A stretch of DNA of 64,000 bases, from assembly GCA_004194705.1 (NCBI GenBank), contig SADC01000312.1, positions 62,001 to 126,000 on the forward strand, given 5' to 3'. The notes beneath the pieces were generated by a model. The model did not search any database, was not told the DNA's origin, and saw only the letters and a program-made list of their open reading frames with translations. Shown here in pieces: positions 10,285-22,419 of this stretch. The first letter of the stretch is position 1. The number at the start of each line of letters is the position of its first letter. Position numbers and translations under genes: made by a program. Origin of the DNA: Ditylenchus dipsaci (lineage: Eukaryota > Nematoda > Chromadorea > Rhabditida > Anguinidae).

Positions 10285-11115
10285 CTTGTGAATTATTGAG
10301 TCGTCTCGAAAGTCTTGCGACCGATATTTTCAAATTTTCGCATTGAATTTTTACATTTTCATATGCATGTAATATACCATTTTGTAGCCTAGTTTCATAG
10401 CTACAAAATAAATGGTCGATCATAATAATTTGACTTGAAATTTCATCCACAGTCATGTACTCTTTTCCTCGTAGGAATTGTTGAAGAAAACGGAAGAGAT
10501 AGTAGTCAGATGGAGTGAAATCCGGCAGGAAATAAGGATGTAGCTTGTAGAATTGTAGAAATTGGAGATCTGAAAGGGAAAAAAGGACTAAAATGAAATA
10601 GTGTATCAGCTCAGTATTATTGGTGAGGCTTTTGAAATTGATTAAATTTCAGGCCCTATTCAACAAAGGGGGGGGGGAGGTTTTGCCTTGGTCTCCCCTG
10701 CTGACTTTTTTTGCTATTTTTCAGGCTTAGACTCAGGCAAAATAAGACCAGCGTATGTTAAAACAAACTCAAAAATGAGTTTAAGATATGTTTGAGTGCG
10801 TCCTAACATGCGTTGGCCTAGCTTTGCCAAAGTCTGAGCCTAAAAAATTACAAAATAGGACAGGGGGACCAAGGCAGAAACTTACCCCCACCCTCATTTG
10901 TTGGATAGGGCCAGATTTCCTTCTAAGAAAGTGCTATCAAATGGTTCTTTCACACCCAAATAATTTTAAATTGCAAGCAATAATTATGATCTACCATTCA
11001 TTTTGTGGCTATGAAACTAGGCTATAAAATGGTATATCACATGCATATAAAAATGTAAAAATTCAATGCGCAAATTTCAAAACTATCGGTCGCAAGACTT
11101 TTGAGACAACCTAAT
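10285..11115. mobile_element. Foldback with 150-bp arms, interrupted by a MITE
   Basis: The left arm (about 10290-10440: TCTTGCGACCGATATTTTCA, CATATGCATGTAATATACCA, TAGCCTAGTTTCATAGCTAC) is matched in inverted order by 10965-11110. Between the arms lies a second palindromic unit at about 10649-10917 with GGCCCTATTCAACAAAGG / CATTTGTTGGATAGGGCC ends and a 'CTTAGACTCAGGCAAA' sub-hairpin. No coding capacity. Confidence 0.65.
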
Positions 11116-11930
11116 ATTATTTACTACTACAAGGTGTCCAGAAATAACGTGGACATTGAAAAAAAATAGATGCATAGCTCACCTGCGAAGTCTGCGAAAA
11201 ATGAAAAACAGTTGTAAACACCCATTGAGAATGTTAAGGGACATTGGTGCTACTGGAATATAACCCCAATAATTTAGCCTCAGGCCTGACTAGTACCAAA
11301 AACAGCTTTTTTTTTTTAAAATTCAAAAACGGTGGTTTGAGGTACCCCCAAAAAATTATGTTTTACTTATGCATGTTTTACTGATCATATCGAGCTATCA
11401 TTACAGATTCACATATAACTCAGGTAGTATTATTTAATATAACTGCGAAAAGCAACAAGCTTTCGCTTTAAGATGAAAAATTCAAAATTACCGAAATTCA
11501 AAATGCTAATAACATTTGACCGAAATCTCTTCGACGGCCAAATATTGATATTTGAACGGTCAAATGACCGGTCATTTGGCCATTTCACAGCCCTAATCTA
11601 AACTTTAAAAGGCGCTCACTGTCACACTTTTTCATCACCGTAAAACACACGGTAAGCGTCTTTTATAGTTTAGAACTAAATTTTTTGTTTTTTTTCATAA
11701 ATTGTAGTACCAAAATGTAGCTTACATTTGACAGATCATTTGGTAGGGAATCCCGCCGAATGTAACAAATGTTCAAATTTGCTAGGTAAACGTCTGCGCA
11801 CCATATTTTGAGCTTCTCAACTGTTTGTCAAACACAATTTTATGCTAGAGTACGCTGACAGCACTCAAGTTTCCGGAAAACAGAATGAAAACAGTCTCAG
11901 AAGCGGAAGACGAAAATGAAAGATCTGTGA
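11116..11930. other. Non-coding stretch
   Basis: AT-rich; contains hairpin words around 11520-11600 (CAAATATTTG..., GGTCAAATGACCGGTCATTTGGCC) and an imperfect inverted pair 'AAACTTTAAAAGGCGCTCA' / 'GCGTCTTTTATAGTTTAGAA' near 11600-11680. No gene. Confidence 0.4.
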
Positions 11931-12640
11931 TACCCACGGTCAGGGTCGGAAAGAAAATATTGGCTTAGCGAAAGTGTGGCACGATTAGTGTTGGATAGCC
12001 CTGTTTTATTCATTGTTTTGTTTAAGCTAAAAATTTAGTCTCTTTTATTTTATAATTTTTATTCAAATAGCTTAGAAAAAACGATCGCGACTAACATACA
12101 TATGAAAGAATGTATAGTGCGAGTCGTATCTGAGCCAATGGTCTTTCCAAATAGGATGAACTATATGGCCAAACCGGAAAAGACCATCTAGACCACAATC
12201 ATATAATTTGAGATCAATTCGAAAGCGGCCAGCAAAATTGTTGAAGACCTAAAAGAATAATTATGATGAGACCCTGCCTATACAGTCAAAACTTGTAAAA
12301 AATACACTCAAGGGATTCACTAAAAGCTGGCATTATAACGAGTTTTACTTTATCGAGGGCATTATAGCGAGTTTTGACTGGGGCGCATTTTTCAGTTATT
12401 TAAAAATAGTATTTAAACGTCTCTTAAGTGATGTTTATATGCTTAAAACGATAAAAGAGCTATTTTCTTACATTTTTCCACACAAAAAATGGATTTTTTG
12501 AAAAAAAAAATTTGACCGAAATTCGACTTTTTGCCTTGAGGGACCAAGGTAAAACACCTTATATAAGGGTATTTCACCCCGTTTTGGTCACTGGAGCTTG
12601 GCAAAAACAGACTCTAAATGCATTTTTTGATCAAGAGTAC
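11930..12640. repeat. Dispersed repeat R1, inverted copy at 28.27-29.46 kb
   Basis: A block from CACGGTCAGGGTCGGA through AACGATCGCGACTAACATAC and AGTCAAAACTTG to GCATTATAACGAGTTTTAC recurs in reverse complement at about 29020-29460. The piece beyond about 12400 (TTAAAAATAGTATTTAAACG) recurs directly at about 28285. The 'acagtcaaaacttg...cattatagcgagttttgactg' ends near 12285-12378 look like a pogo-type TIR pair. Confidence 0.65.
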
Positions 12641-13640
12641 TTCTCAGAATCTTGTCTAAAGTAAGTGTGTGCGCGCATCTCTAACTCTCAAGGGATTTTT
12701 GGAATTTTTTTAAGTTTTCGGGTTCCAAAACAATTTTTCTGCACTAATTCGAGCATCCTGGAGACGGTTTGACAGTACTAAAATCACGTTTTATCGAGAA
12801 ATTTTTGAGTCATCGTAAATTATTGATTTTGATAAATCAATAATTCACAATAACTCAAAAATTTCTCGATAAAACGTGATTTTAGTACTGTCAAACCGTC
12901 TCCAGGATGCTCGAATCAGTGCAGAAAAATTATTTCGGAGCCCGAAAACTTTAAAAAAATCCAAGTGGACGACCACTTGGTTTGGTTTGCTGCATGGATT
13001 GCCCAGTAGAACTGAGGTTTGATTATAGAAAAACATTTTAAATGTTATTAGTTCTTAACAAGACAAATAAGTTAATTCAGAAATTTAAAACCAAAAAGGC
13101 GCGAATTCATAAAGTGGAAAAGGGGAAAAACGCCTTACGTAAGGCGTTTGTCCCCTTTTTTCCATAAATGTATAAAAAGGGACAAAAGGCTACGACCCGA
13201 AATATAGATCTTCAACTTGAAATTGCAGATTTTTAAATGAACGTGAAAATTGGTCACTTTTTGTGCTAAATAAAGTCAAAAAAAATTATCAATCACATGA
13301 AACGATTTTTTTTGGGTCGGTCACACTGTACAATAATTGATATAACATTGTTTATTTTAAAAAGCTTGATTTTAAAAATCAAATGAAAGTTCTTAAGATT
13401 TTTATTCCATTTACGAGCCTATAACTTCGCAAATTTTAGCAATTTTCAAAAATTGCTTTTTTAAGGTTGTAGCAGAACTACAGGTGGCCCAAAAAACCTG
13501 AAAAAATCCGAAAATTTTTGTCAAGGCTTCCGCACACTGTCTGATATACAAATTTTTTAGGCGTAAGCAAGGATGTTTAAATAAAGGTTGTGAGGCCGGC
13601 ACCGAGTCCTCTCATTCTGCCGTAGTATTAGGTTTAGCTC
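12640..13640. other. Repeat-derived stretch with hairpins, no gene
   Basis: Holds half of the GTGCGCGCATCTC family (12660-12690), a palindrome centred near 12840 (AACCGTCTCCAGGATGCTCG and complement) ending in the CCAAGTGGACGACCACTTGG word at 12961-12980, a small palindrome near 13120-13170, and a partial copy (about 13200-13480) of the hAT-like palindrome found at 41857-42621. Confidence 0.5.
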
Positions 13641-14760
13641 GGCGTTAAGCGAATTGATCCACACCGAATTGATCCACAAAAATTTGTCCCGACACGAAAT
13701 GCTTTTAAATCTTTGTCTTGAAGAGCTTACTCGTTAATTCAAACATTTTTCTGTGAAACAGCAGATCTCCCATGCACCAACTAAACCAAGTGGTCGTCCA
13801 CTTGGATCAAAAATTTTTTTTTTACGTTTTTGGGTTCCAAAACCTGTTTTCTGGACTGATTCAGGCATGCTGAAGATTGTTTCATAGTGGTAAAACGCCG
13901 TTTTCTCGAGTATTTTTTTAATTTTGGACAATGACCAAAATCAATTATTGCCCAATACTCAAAAAATACCTGAGGAAACGGTATTTTACTATTATCAAAC
14001 CATCTTCAGCATGTCCGAGACAGTCTAGAAAACAAGTTTTAGAAGATGAAAAACAGAAAAAAAATTTTGATCCAAGTGGACGACCACTTGGCTATGTTGG
14101 TACAGGATTATTTATGAGAATCGAGATTAAGTTATAGAAAAAATAGGGATATGGAACCACTCAGGGTGAATCGGATGACACCAAGTGGCCTTGCTACCTG
14201 AGTTCCCCAATCTGGGTATGACTAGCTGGGTACAACATAACCAAGTGGTCGTCCACTTGGATCAAGATTTTTTTCTGTTTTTCATCTTCTAAAACTTGTT
14301 TTCTGAACTGTCTCGGACATGCTGAAGATGGTTTGATAATAGTAAAATGCCGTTTCCTCAGGTATTTTTTGAGTATTGGGCAATAATTGATTTTGGTGAA
14401 ATCAATCATTGCCCAAAATTAAAAAAATACTCGAGAAAACGACGTTTTACCACTATGAAACAATCTTCAGCATGCCTGAATCAGTCCAGAAAACAGGTTT
14501 TGGAACCCAAAAACGTAAAAAAAAATTTTTGATCCAAGTGGACGACCACTTGGTTTAGTTGGTGCATGGAGATCCGCTGTTTCACAGAAAAATGTTTGAA
14601 TTAACGAGTAAGCTCTTCAAGACAAAGATTTAAAAGCATTTCGTGTCGGGACAAATTTTTGTGGATCAATTCGTGTGTGGATCAATTCGTGTGTGGATCA
14701 ATTCGGTGTGGATCAATTCGTGTGTGGATCAATTCGGTGTGGATCAATTCGGTGCCGCCC
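13641..14760. mobile_element. 1.1-kb foldback with GGATCAATTCG terminal arrays, 9-bp TSD
   Basis: Perfect 9-bp duplications GTTTAGCTC lie at 13632-13640 and 14761-14769. The right end is an array of TGTGGATCAATTCG units (six, about 14660-14752); the left end has two inverted units. Matching inner arms of about 100 bp follow. A second level of inverted repeats (13930-14140 against 14190-14400) carries four CCAAGTGGwCGwCCACTTGG palindromes. The 9-bp duplication points to a Mutator-type mobiliser. The lysine-rich frames here are shadows of the arms. Confidence 0.85.
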
Positions 14761-16330
14761 GTTTAGCTCTCATGGCATGAAATTAATGCGGCTCGCTCCA
14801 GAACGGCTCGCTCCACATGGTTAACTCACTAAGTGGTTGCTTCCATATGTTGTTTGCCTCGAAGCTGACCTTATGACCTAAGGCTGCAACCGTCCATCCT
14901 TGTTACAGCAAATTCAATATAAAAATAGGACACAATAAAAAAAAAACAATAAATAAATGCGACACGCAAAATTCCAATGACTGAACTGTCTAATTAAAAC
15001 TGTTCCAAAAGTCTGAATTTGAACAGAAAATTCTGACATATTTCTTTGAAATTTTGCTGTGATTTTCGAAATGTTTTTGCACTAGCACGTAGCCCTTGAT
15101 TTTGGCTTTTAAACAAGCTATAAACACTGCTAAATAATGAAGGAAATATATAAATTCAAATGTCTTAAACAAAACAGTGTTTATTTTGAAAAAAAATTTT
15201 TTTTTTGAATGTTTGAATGTTCATTTTGAAAAAAAAACACCACCACCGGTGGCTGCCATCACAATACACCATTTTTAAAAGCGACGGAAAAGGCGCAAAA
15301 TAACGCGAAAATTGCAAAAGTCAAAATATCAACAGGTAAAGAAAAATTATACCTTCAACGGAATTTAAAAGACGACCAACTTTCGCAGTCCAAATCCTCA
15401 AGAGTCGAAGCCAAGTAAATTTAAAATTGGACGATACGTAAAAATGCCACGTTCTGGCGAAAAAGTGCCACGTTAATGTGAAAAAGTGCCACGTTTTTCG
15501 ATTCTAGTCAAGAAGGCGAAAAAGTGCCACGATTTAGTGAAAATCTGCCAGGTTTTGTATAAAGTGCCATGTTTCAGTGAAAAAGTGCCACGTTTAGTGA
15601 AAAGTGCCAAGTTTTTGTAAAATCGGCACGTTTTCTGACAATAAGGTTTCTTAGACAAATCAATGATTTACACCTGAAATTTTGAAGACTAAATTAGAAA
15701 AATCGGTTCAAATAAATAAATTTGTAATCTTGACACGACTTGACCATTTTAGTAATTTTGACAAGCCGTAGGAGGAGAAGATTAGACAGACCATTTCAAA
15801 CTGGGCCCATTTCAAATAGGGCCGAAATCAAACTAGGCCAATTTCAAATCTGCCTCGATTTCGAGTGAAATATCAATAAAAAGTTGTCCATAAGTCGGGC
15901 CAGTTTGCGTTGGCCGAATTTTAAATGAGCACAGTTTGAAATGGCTCAGGTTGAAATGGCCCGATGTTTCCCTACCCCACGCTATGGCTACAGATTTTAA
16001 AACGTGCAAAAAAAGCGATTTGCCTAGCCACACAAAATCTTAGGTACACAAAAATCAATCACAAAAGCCAAGTGATTTGCCAACTATCTCAAGTGTCGAC
16101 TATACTTGAGTCAGTTCAAAATACGCCAGCCTAGTGGAACCTGTTGCTACGTAAAATCAAAAAATAGAGTCGACAATCAGGATGGTCGGCAACGATCGGC
16201 ACAAAATCTGATCAGTTCACAACTGAGCACGAACACTTTATTGGGTCTACACTCACAAACAACCGTTACAAGAACAAAATTTTCGGATATATACCAAGAT
16301 CATTCACTCAAGCTGAGATACGGTTGTGCA
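14761..16330. other. Non-coding stretch with short tandem arrays
   Basis: Includes AAAAAGTGCCACGTT-type tandem units at about 15440-15640, a CACCACCGGTGGCTGCC patch near 15240, a decayed tRNA-like/SINE fragment at 15349-15415, and a small inverted pair (CCATTTCAAACTGGGCCCAT / TTTGAAATGGCTCAGGTTG) at about 15789-15965. Paired low-complexity arms suggest degraded foldbacks. No gene was found. Confidence 0.45.
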
Positions 16331-16333
16331 TAA

Positions 16334-18050
16334 TCAACCAGACTCTTCGCCCGAAACCGCTTCACCATAGTTCTGGAATATGAGGCGAAGCTTAGCCCGA
16401 TTGTCAAATTCGACCACATAGCAGATTTCATCTTCCTCTTTTGTAGACTTGTCATCACCAATCAAGAAACAGTCTTGATTGTAAAATCGAGCTTCCTAAA
16501 TAAAATTACAATTTTTCATATAAAAAGAGTAGTGCTTGGTATGCTAACTGTAAACCGAGTAGAATGGCGTAGTGAAAGGGACAGAAAACTTGTTCAGCAA
16601 AACCTGGGTGTATGTTTTCGCAGGACGCTATCTCTTCTAACCTTGGCCTCAACACAAGCCAGAAAAAAGTAAGACAAAAAAGAAAAACAGCTAGGTCAAA
16701 AAACCGACCAAGCACCACCATATTTAAAGCATAGAAATCTTAACTACCTCATGATTGTCCTTATCAGTAACAAAATCGACTTCAATGCAGCAACCATCCT
16801 TGAGCAATTTCGGCAAAAATCCTCCTTCATCTCTTTTAATGCTTCGAAGAGATTGTCCAGCTTGTGAGTCTCGTGAGCACTGTCTGGTTCGCTTACTGTC
16901 GTGCAAAGATGCAAATTCTTGAGATTAGCGCAGGAGGACATGACGTAGGAAAGCAACTCATACCATTTGAACGCCGAAAATTCAACTAGCTCTGCTTGGT
17001 AGTTGTGTGTTATCGTCAAATCCTTCAAGCGTGTCGGGTCGACTCTAAAAGCAGGTGAATATTCAGCTTGGTAAATATACCAAGAGTCTCACGATGAAAT
17101 CCGACTACATCTGGGAGAGTAGTATATGCATCATTCACTCTGTCCAAAGTTATCTCCAAGTTTATAGGATCAGAGCATCAGTTTGTCTAGCTCCACAAAA
17201 GATACATATGAGATCCAAAACATTTTAAGGAAAGTACTGAATACACACTCAGGCAATTACCAGTATCATTCACTTTCAATGAGTTCAAAGCTAGCATAGG
17301 TCCCGTATAATCGCTCAAGTCCAATCCGCCTTCTTAACATACTCATCACACCGATCTGATTAAAAACTCAACTAACCATTAAGTCCGAACAAGAAAGAAA
17401 ATCGTGCATGGCACAGAGTCCTTCTCGCTGGATGAATTTCTTATAATACGAAAATCCGTTGAAGATACCAGTCATCGTCAAGTTTTTCGGCTTGAACACT
17501 TTGTTTTGAATGAGCAACGCTACCAGCCACTTGTCCTTCTCGACATTGATATAGCAAGTCTCTCGCTAAAGAACATATTTGAATCGAATGAGGAGGTTAG
17601 CGAAAAACTAACATCCATCAAACAACTAGATCGAGTGTAGCCGGCTTGATCCCCACCATGTAGCAAAAACGTTTTGTTGAGAGAAAACTGCGAGAGGAAG
17701 GCTTCTTTACAGTCACGATTGACCAACTGAATAGACATGAGGAATAACATAGTTGACAAAAAAAGCATTGTAGGGAAGTCTTACCATGAATTTAACCCCA
17801 TGAACTAAATCAATAGCCTCTGCAAGGCTGGTTTCACCAAAACAACTTCTCGGCTATTTTGCATTCAATAGGTATGATGGGAGTTTGACGAGAGCCATTT
17901 GCTGTGCGATAACAGGAACCTTAAATTCAGCTCTAATAATGTGAAATGTCGGATGTCGAAGTTGGAAGTCACACGTTTCGATTTCACCATTTTTTACTGA
18001 CCAAACTTACCAATGGATAGTCATTTTGCTAAGCAAAAAGCCGCGATAAC
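16334..18050 (-). pseudogene. Multi-exon leucine-rich, F-box-like nematode-type gene, frame-disrupted
   Basis: Minus-strand segments join by short introns. A conceptual N-terminal part (about 18010-17860) has FQLRHPTFHIIR, then QQMALVKLPSYLL. An exon near 17580-17400 has KWLVALLIQNKVFKPKNLTM. A leucine-rich piece near 17330-17270 has GLDLSDYTGPMLALNSLKV, followed by LEITLDRVNDAYTTLPDV (about 17165-17100). Next come RLKDLTITHN and NLKNLHLC (17040-16900). A segment to 16748 ends DFVTDKDNHE with donor GAG|GTAGTT. The last exon, 16496-16334, ends ESG-stop. Leucine spacing and the style resemble nematode F-box proteins with C-terminal repeats, which act as substrate adaptors of SCF ubiquitin ligases; no F-box itself is clear. 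At least three one-base frame breaks occur (for example in the KEMKE/GGFLPKLL region), so it is decayed or mis-assembled. Confidence 0.5.
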
Positions 18051-18303
18051 AAATAAAATCATTACAAGAACGTGAAGCATTAAAACCTCGCAAAGCTATA
18101 GGACCTCAATAAATTCGACATCCGACTTTTTATTGACTTCTATGCAACTCCGATATCCAACATTCGGACAAATATTCTTTCATGCAGTTCACTCTCGATA
18201 CAGTGTAGCTACGGGGATAGGAAAAATATACACTATACCGAGGTACACTGTAAGCCAGTTTGGCTTAGAGCTGACCTAAATGAGGTTGAAAAAATATGCA
18301 CTA

Positions 18304-19417
18304 CAGTAGCGGACAAAAAAAATTGAAAACACATGGTTACATTTTATAAATCGTGAAAGTTTTGGAATTTTTCCTGCGTGTTGAAAGTTCTGTTAAAGGC
18401 AAAGATGTAGCATTTTTCTTCCTCTTTCAAATGCTTAGTTCAATTTTTTAACTGTCAGGCTTTGACATCGTTGTAAATTCATTTTTCTGATACGAGTCCA
18501 TTTTTATACCCGGACAAAGAAAATTGAACAGGCAACCGCAATAAACAGAAACCGCAATAATCTCAAAAAATTCATTTATTTCACACTAATTATTTCGTAG
18601 CCCTGTTTCTTAGCTACAATTTGGTGGTCCAGTGGCGTAGCCAGGGGGGGGGGGGGGGGGCAGGGGGGGCACGTGCCCCCCCCCCCCCCCCCGTCAGATT
18701 TTTTCCCTTATTGGTGCCCCCCCCGTCAGATTTTTCGAAAACGGTGTAGGTAAAATGGCCTCGAAAATTTGAAAACGGTGTAGGTAAAATGGCCTAAAAA
18801 TTTTGGTGCCCTCCCCCCGTCAGAAATTTCTGGCTACGCCCCTGGGTGGTCAAACTTCTATTTTGATAATTATGGAAAAAGTTATGACCATCAAATGAAA
18901 GTGTCAATTTCTAGTCAAAAATAAGAAAAATCTAAGGAAAATGACTGTTTAGCCACATAAATAATAGCTTTTCTCAAAGAAATGTCGGTGAAAATATGAC
19001 ATCCATTGCACCATTCGAAAGCTCTTTGATTTCTCTACAAAATAACACGTCGACTGTTTTTTTAGAAAAAATAACAGGGCTGAGAAACGGACAGTTGAAT
19101 TTAGACAAGACAAAAAACGCTAAAAAATAGGCAAAAAGAGGGTTTTTCACTTTTTGTAACTTCAACTGTCTTTTCTCAGCCCTGTATTTTTTCTAAAAAA
19201 ACAGTCGACGTGTTATAAAATGGACTCGTATCAGAAAAATGAATTTACAACGATGTCAAAGCCTGACAATTAAAAAATTGAACTAAGCATTTTGAAAGAG
19301 GAAGAAAAATGCTACATCTTTGCCTTTAACAGAACTTTCAACACGCAGGAAAAATTTCCAAAACTTTCACGATTTATAAAATGTAACCATGTGTTCAATT
19401 TTTTTTGTCCGCTACTG
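18304..19417. mobile_element. Tc1-like non-autonomous element, about 200-bp TIRs, TA TSD
   Basis: TIRs begin CAGTAGCGGACAAAAAAAAT and extend inward about 200 bp (left to about 18507, right from about 19215). TA flanks both ends (18302-18303, 19418-19419). A CAGTrGCGGACAAAA-type end followed by an A-run is familiar from Tc1/mariner elements. No transposase remains. The interior contains a second palindrome (about 19046-19213, ACACGTCGACTGTTTTTTTA arms) and a hAT-like MITE. Confidence 0.85.
18630..18843. mobile_element. hAT-like MITE with CAGTGGCGTAGCCAGG end
   Basis: The left end is CAGTGGCGTAGCCAGGGGG and the right end is CTGGCTACGCCCCT. Flanks TGGTGGTC and GGGTGGTC agree at 7 of 8 positions. 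The interior has long G- and C-runs facing each other and the repeated phrase 'ACGGTGTAGGTAAAATGGCC'. Such CAGnGGCGTAGCCAG ends are common in animal hAT-derived MITEs. Confidence 0.7.
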
Positions 19418-19979
19418 TATATCGAGATCTACACTATATCGAGGGTACACTGTATCGAGAGTTGACTGTATCTCATATATGCGCGCGAAAAAAAAACAAG
19501 GGCAGTATTCAAAGCTTTCCCTTGATAAGACCAAAATTGTTTTGAATTAAAGTGTTTTTGGATTATCCTGTTCTAGCCAGTGTTTTCATAAACGAACACG
19601 AAATCAATGCGAAATGAAATCAAAGCGAAATTTCGAAATGAAATGAAAACGAAAACGAAATGAGTCTCAAAACGAATGAAAACGAAATTTCGTTTTCGTT
19701 TTCATTTCGTTTTGAAATCGATTTCGTTTTCGTTTTCATTTCATTTTGAAACGATTTCGTTTTCGTTTTCATTTCGCATTGGATTTCGTTTTCATTTCGT
19801 TTTCCTTTCGTATTGAATTTCATTTTCGGTTTCGCTTTATATTAGGGTTTCTTTCTATAACTTCTGGTATTTTTGCAGGCGATATAATTTCATAATTGAA
19901 ACTCATAATTGGTTCGCTGGATAACTATTAAGCTCTCAATCTCTATATATCTCTATATTTTCCGACTGAATTTTGCAAA

Positions 19980-21668
19980 TTACGTCAAGAATATTTTCGT
20001 CAGCTTGTAAACGGTTTCGAGGAACTGAAAGAGGCAGGTTAGATTATGTATAGTGGTCAGACGACTAACAGCAGTTTGTTCAACTGATGGATAAGCCCAC
20101 TTTTTTTCATGTGCTATGGCTGTTACACTTCCGCTGATTTCTAGAAAGCATTCTAGTACTGTTACGTAAGAATCGCATCTTGTTTTGCAAGCATCAACCA
20201 GCGTTTTTCCTGTCGCTCTCTCTAGTGCCTAGTAGAATAAATTTGGTCATAAAAACTTTTAAAGATTATATACGTTTGAAGCTCGCGGGGATCTTTTGAA
20301 TTTGCCAATGAGTGAACATAATATCTTGAAGGCAGCAGACCGAGTTACACATTGCTTGAAAAGCTCTAAGATCACGAGCTGCATGTTATGGCCGAAACAT
20401 GAGAGGCGCAAAGGAAATGCACTGCTACAAATTTTGATGTCTCTAAATACTCGTCTATGATAAGTTAACATACCAAATTTCAATGTCTTCTTCAGGCAGT
20501 TCGATACCAGAAAAAGTGTCTTCGTCTATAATTTTTTCCGGGTCATTTTCTTCTGGTTCATTCACGTCTAGTAAGAACTCAATATCCAAACCCACTAAAT
20601 TTCGAACGTGAAAGAGTTTTTGTAAACAGAACAAAATTAAGGTACCAGGTGGAATATCTTTAAAAGCACATACAATGTTGCTCCCGTTATCTGTCATGAC
20701 TTTAAACACCTGTGCATGTCTATTTCATATTTCGACAGATGTCTTCTGTCACATTTCGGATGAGATGAGCGGTATGTGCAGTTTCCAGTTCACTTAAACG
20801 AAGAAAGTTACGGCGGAGAGTGCCATCAGTGTCGCAATAATGAATTTTTACGCCTGTTGAAGAATCAATATGGAAGCCATCAATAAACAAAAGAATCCTA
20901 ATCATACTCAAATAAGAATGTCTCATCCAGGATCCGTCCAGATGTCACAAGTTATGGATGCGCGATAAGGCAGTTTACATAAGCGGCATTTGACACCTTG
21001 TTTCACAAGTTCAACACGATTGACTAAAAGTTCCTTCATGCATGAGAAACTGTTTTGGCATCTAAAACAGCTAAGGTAGATCACAAAAAATGAGAAAACT
21101 AAAATCTGGATATTCGAGTTCAAAACATGAAGCAGTTTCTTCATTAGAGGATGCAACATGAGGTTGATTGAAAATGCTGGGATCGAAAGCACATCAGAAA
21201 GCGCACTTTGAGCTTGATGGATTCTGGAAGATACAGTGACAAATGCAAACACTTAAGCATGTTTGAAACTCACAAGTACTTGTGTTGAGTTGTTTCTTGG
21301 TAAACTTAAATCCAATCTTCTGAGAAGGCTGTTCTTGATCGGGATGTGCCATTCTCCAGTGCCTTTTAGATTTGGAGCAGTAGTGGAAGACTTGTATACC
21401 TGAAAAGTTCAGTAATTATCACCACAAAGACGCAACAGTGATAATTGTACGAACCACAGTGCATTTCTTGCATCGGACAATGGTCTCTTCTGCCATATTT
21501 CTTTCTTCGAAAAAGTTGTTCCAAACCGCATCTCGTTGAAGACCTTCGCTTTTTGAGACTGCACGGCGATGAGCTGATTGAGTCCATTCAAATGTTCTGT
21601 TTCACTCAGCCTAAGCAGAAATTGATTAATGAGAGTGAAAAATGACGAAAAGAATCTAAAGTATAGTA
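19980..21668 (-). pseudogene. BED-finger hAT transposase, broken
   Basis: Reading leftward, a BED zinc finger appears in mixed frames: VWNNFFEERN, then CKKC, then (after a short intron and a one-base shift) HWRMAHPD near 21560-21320. It is followed by a hydrophobic spacer, then the hAT core: ITCDIWTD with the first catalytic aspartate region (about 20945), SYLSMIRIL..., ELETAHTAHLIRN, then VMTDNGSNIVCAF (second catalytic aspartate region, about 20690) and an acidic insert NEPEENDPEKII. Next are RLSCFGHNMQLVIL (about 20360) and a final exon with ACKTRCDSYVTVLE ending FLT-stop at 19980. The usual C-terminal hATC dimerisation region is missing. Frame breaks and the mariner insertion at its 5' side make it non-functional. 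The normal role is cut-and-paste transposition of the surrounding element. Confidence 0.8.
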
Positions 21669-22419
21669 CAGGGTGGCGCAACATACACGCATGAATGAAT
21701 TTTTGCCATAACTTTTAAATTTGCGCTACTTTGACGAGATCTTTTTTTTATTCGAAAGCTGAATGAATGAGAAATCGAATGACACCAAACATGCAAAGAA
21801 TTCTTTATTTGAACACACCCAATTTTAACGGACAAAAATAACAATGATTTTCACTCATATTCCTGTTCTGTACTTTCCCATTCACTTCTAGGCAGTATTC
21901 GAGGCGAGTTTCGTAGGCTCCGACTGCTCTGTTGACCATCTCCTGCGGCAGACTCATGAAAGCGCGCTCAATCCGTTCTCGGAGCTACTCATACTGGCGA
22001 TTGGTGTTGTTGTTGTTGGTGTTTGGTTGATGTTTGGTCTCTTCTTCCTTTCGACGCTTCCTTGCCCCTTAAATTTTTGTACCAGTCAAGAATCCTATTG
22101 CGGTCCGGCACTTTAGCATGAATCCCGAGCTCCCTCCGATATCGAACGCCAAAATTGGCCACGCTTTTGCCTTCCTCAATGAACATTTCGACGCACTTTG
22201 CCTTCTCTTGAGCACTGTAGACCATGGCTAAAAGAAGAAAAATAAATTTTCAATCAAACATGTTTTAACAGTGATAACAAAGACGAAAATCAAAAAGTTT
22301 GGTGTCATTCGATTTCTCATTCATTCAGCTTTCGAATAAAAGAAGGATCTCGTCAAAGTACCTCAAATTTAAAAAGTTATGGCGAAAATTCATTCATGCG
22401 TTTATGTTGCGCCACCCTG
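21669..22419. mobile_element. Mariner/IS630-type element, TA TSD, nested in the hAT
   Basis: The ends are CAGGGTGGCGCAACATA and its near-complement, with about 120-bp inverted arms (TTTTTGCCATAACTTTTAAA, CGAATGACACCAAA). TA flanks at 21667-21668 and 22420-22421. It carries only the 5' part of a transposase-like gene on the minus strand. Confidence 0.85.
21989..22225 (-). pseudogene. N-terminal helix-turn-helix fragment of a mariner-type transposase
   Basis: The 78-codon frame starts MVYSAQEKAKCVEMFIEEGK. Its helical pattern, RYRRELGIHAK, then RILDWYKNLR, matches the N-terminal DNA-binding helix-turn-helix typical of mariner/IS630-related transposases (MVxTxEQRxxxVExY... type). It then runs into a glutamine-rich end and stops. 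The catalytic DDE/D domain is absent, so this is the remnant kept by a short derivative. ATG and frame are intact. Assignment is by pattern only. Confidence 0.55.

Larger units (their letters stand above)
18185..19468. mobile_element. Outer pogo-type element carrying nested insertions
   Basis: The left end CAGTTCACTCTCGATACAGTG and right end CACTGTATCGAGAGTTGACTG are inverted copies. TA follows the right end; the left flank reads TG, one mismatch from TA. Without its nested passengers only about 170 bp remain, similar to the 197-bp MITE at 9796-9992. Confidence 0.7.

Noticed and set aside
18640..18695. Assembly error suggested by G18 and C18 runs
   Set aside because: The runs face each other inside a delimited MITE, so they fit its inverted structure; exact lengths may still be wrong.
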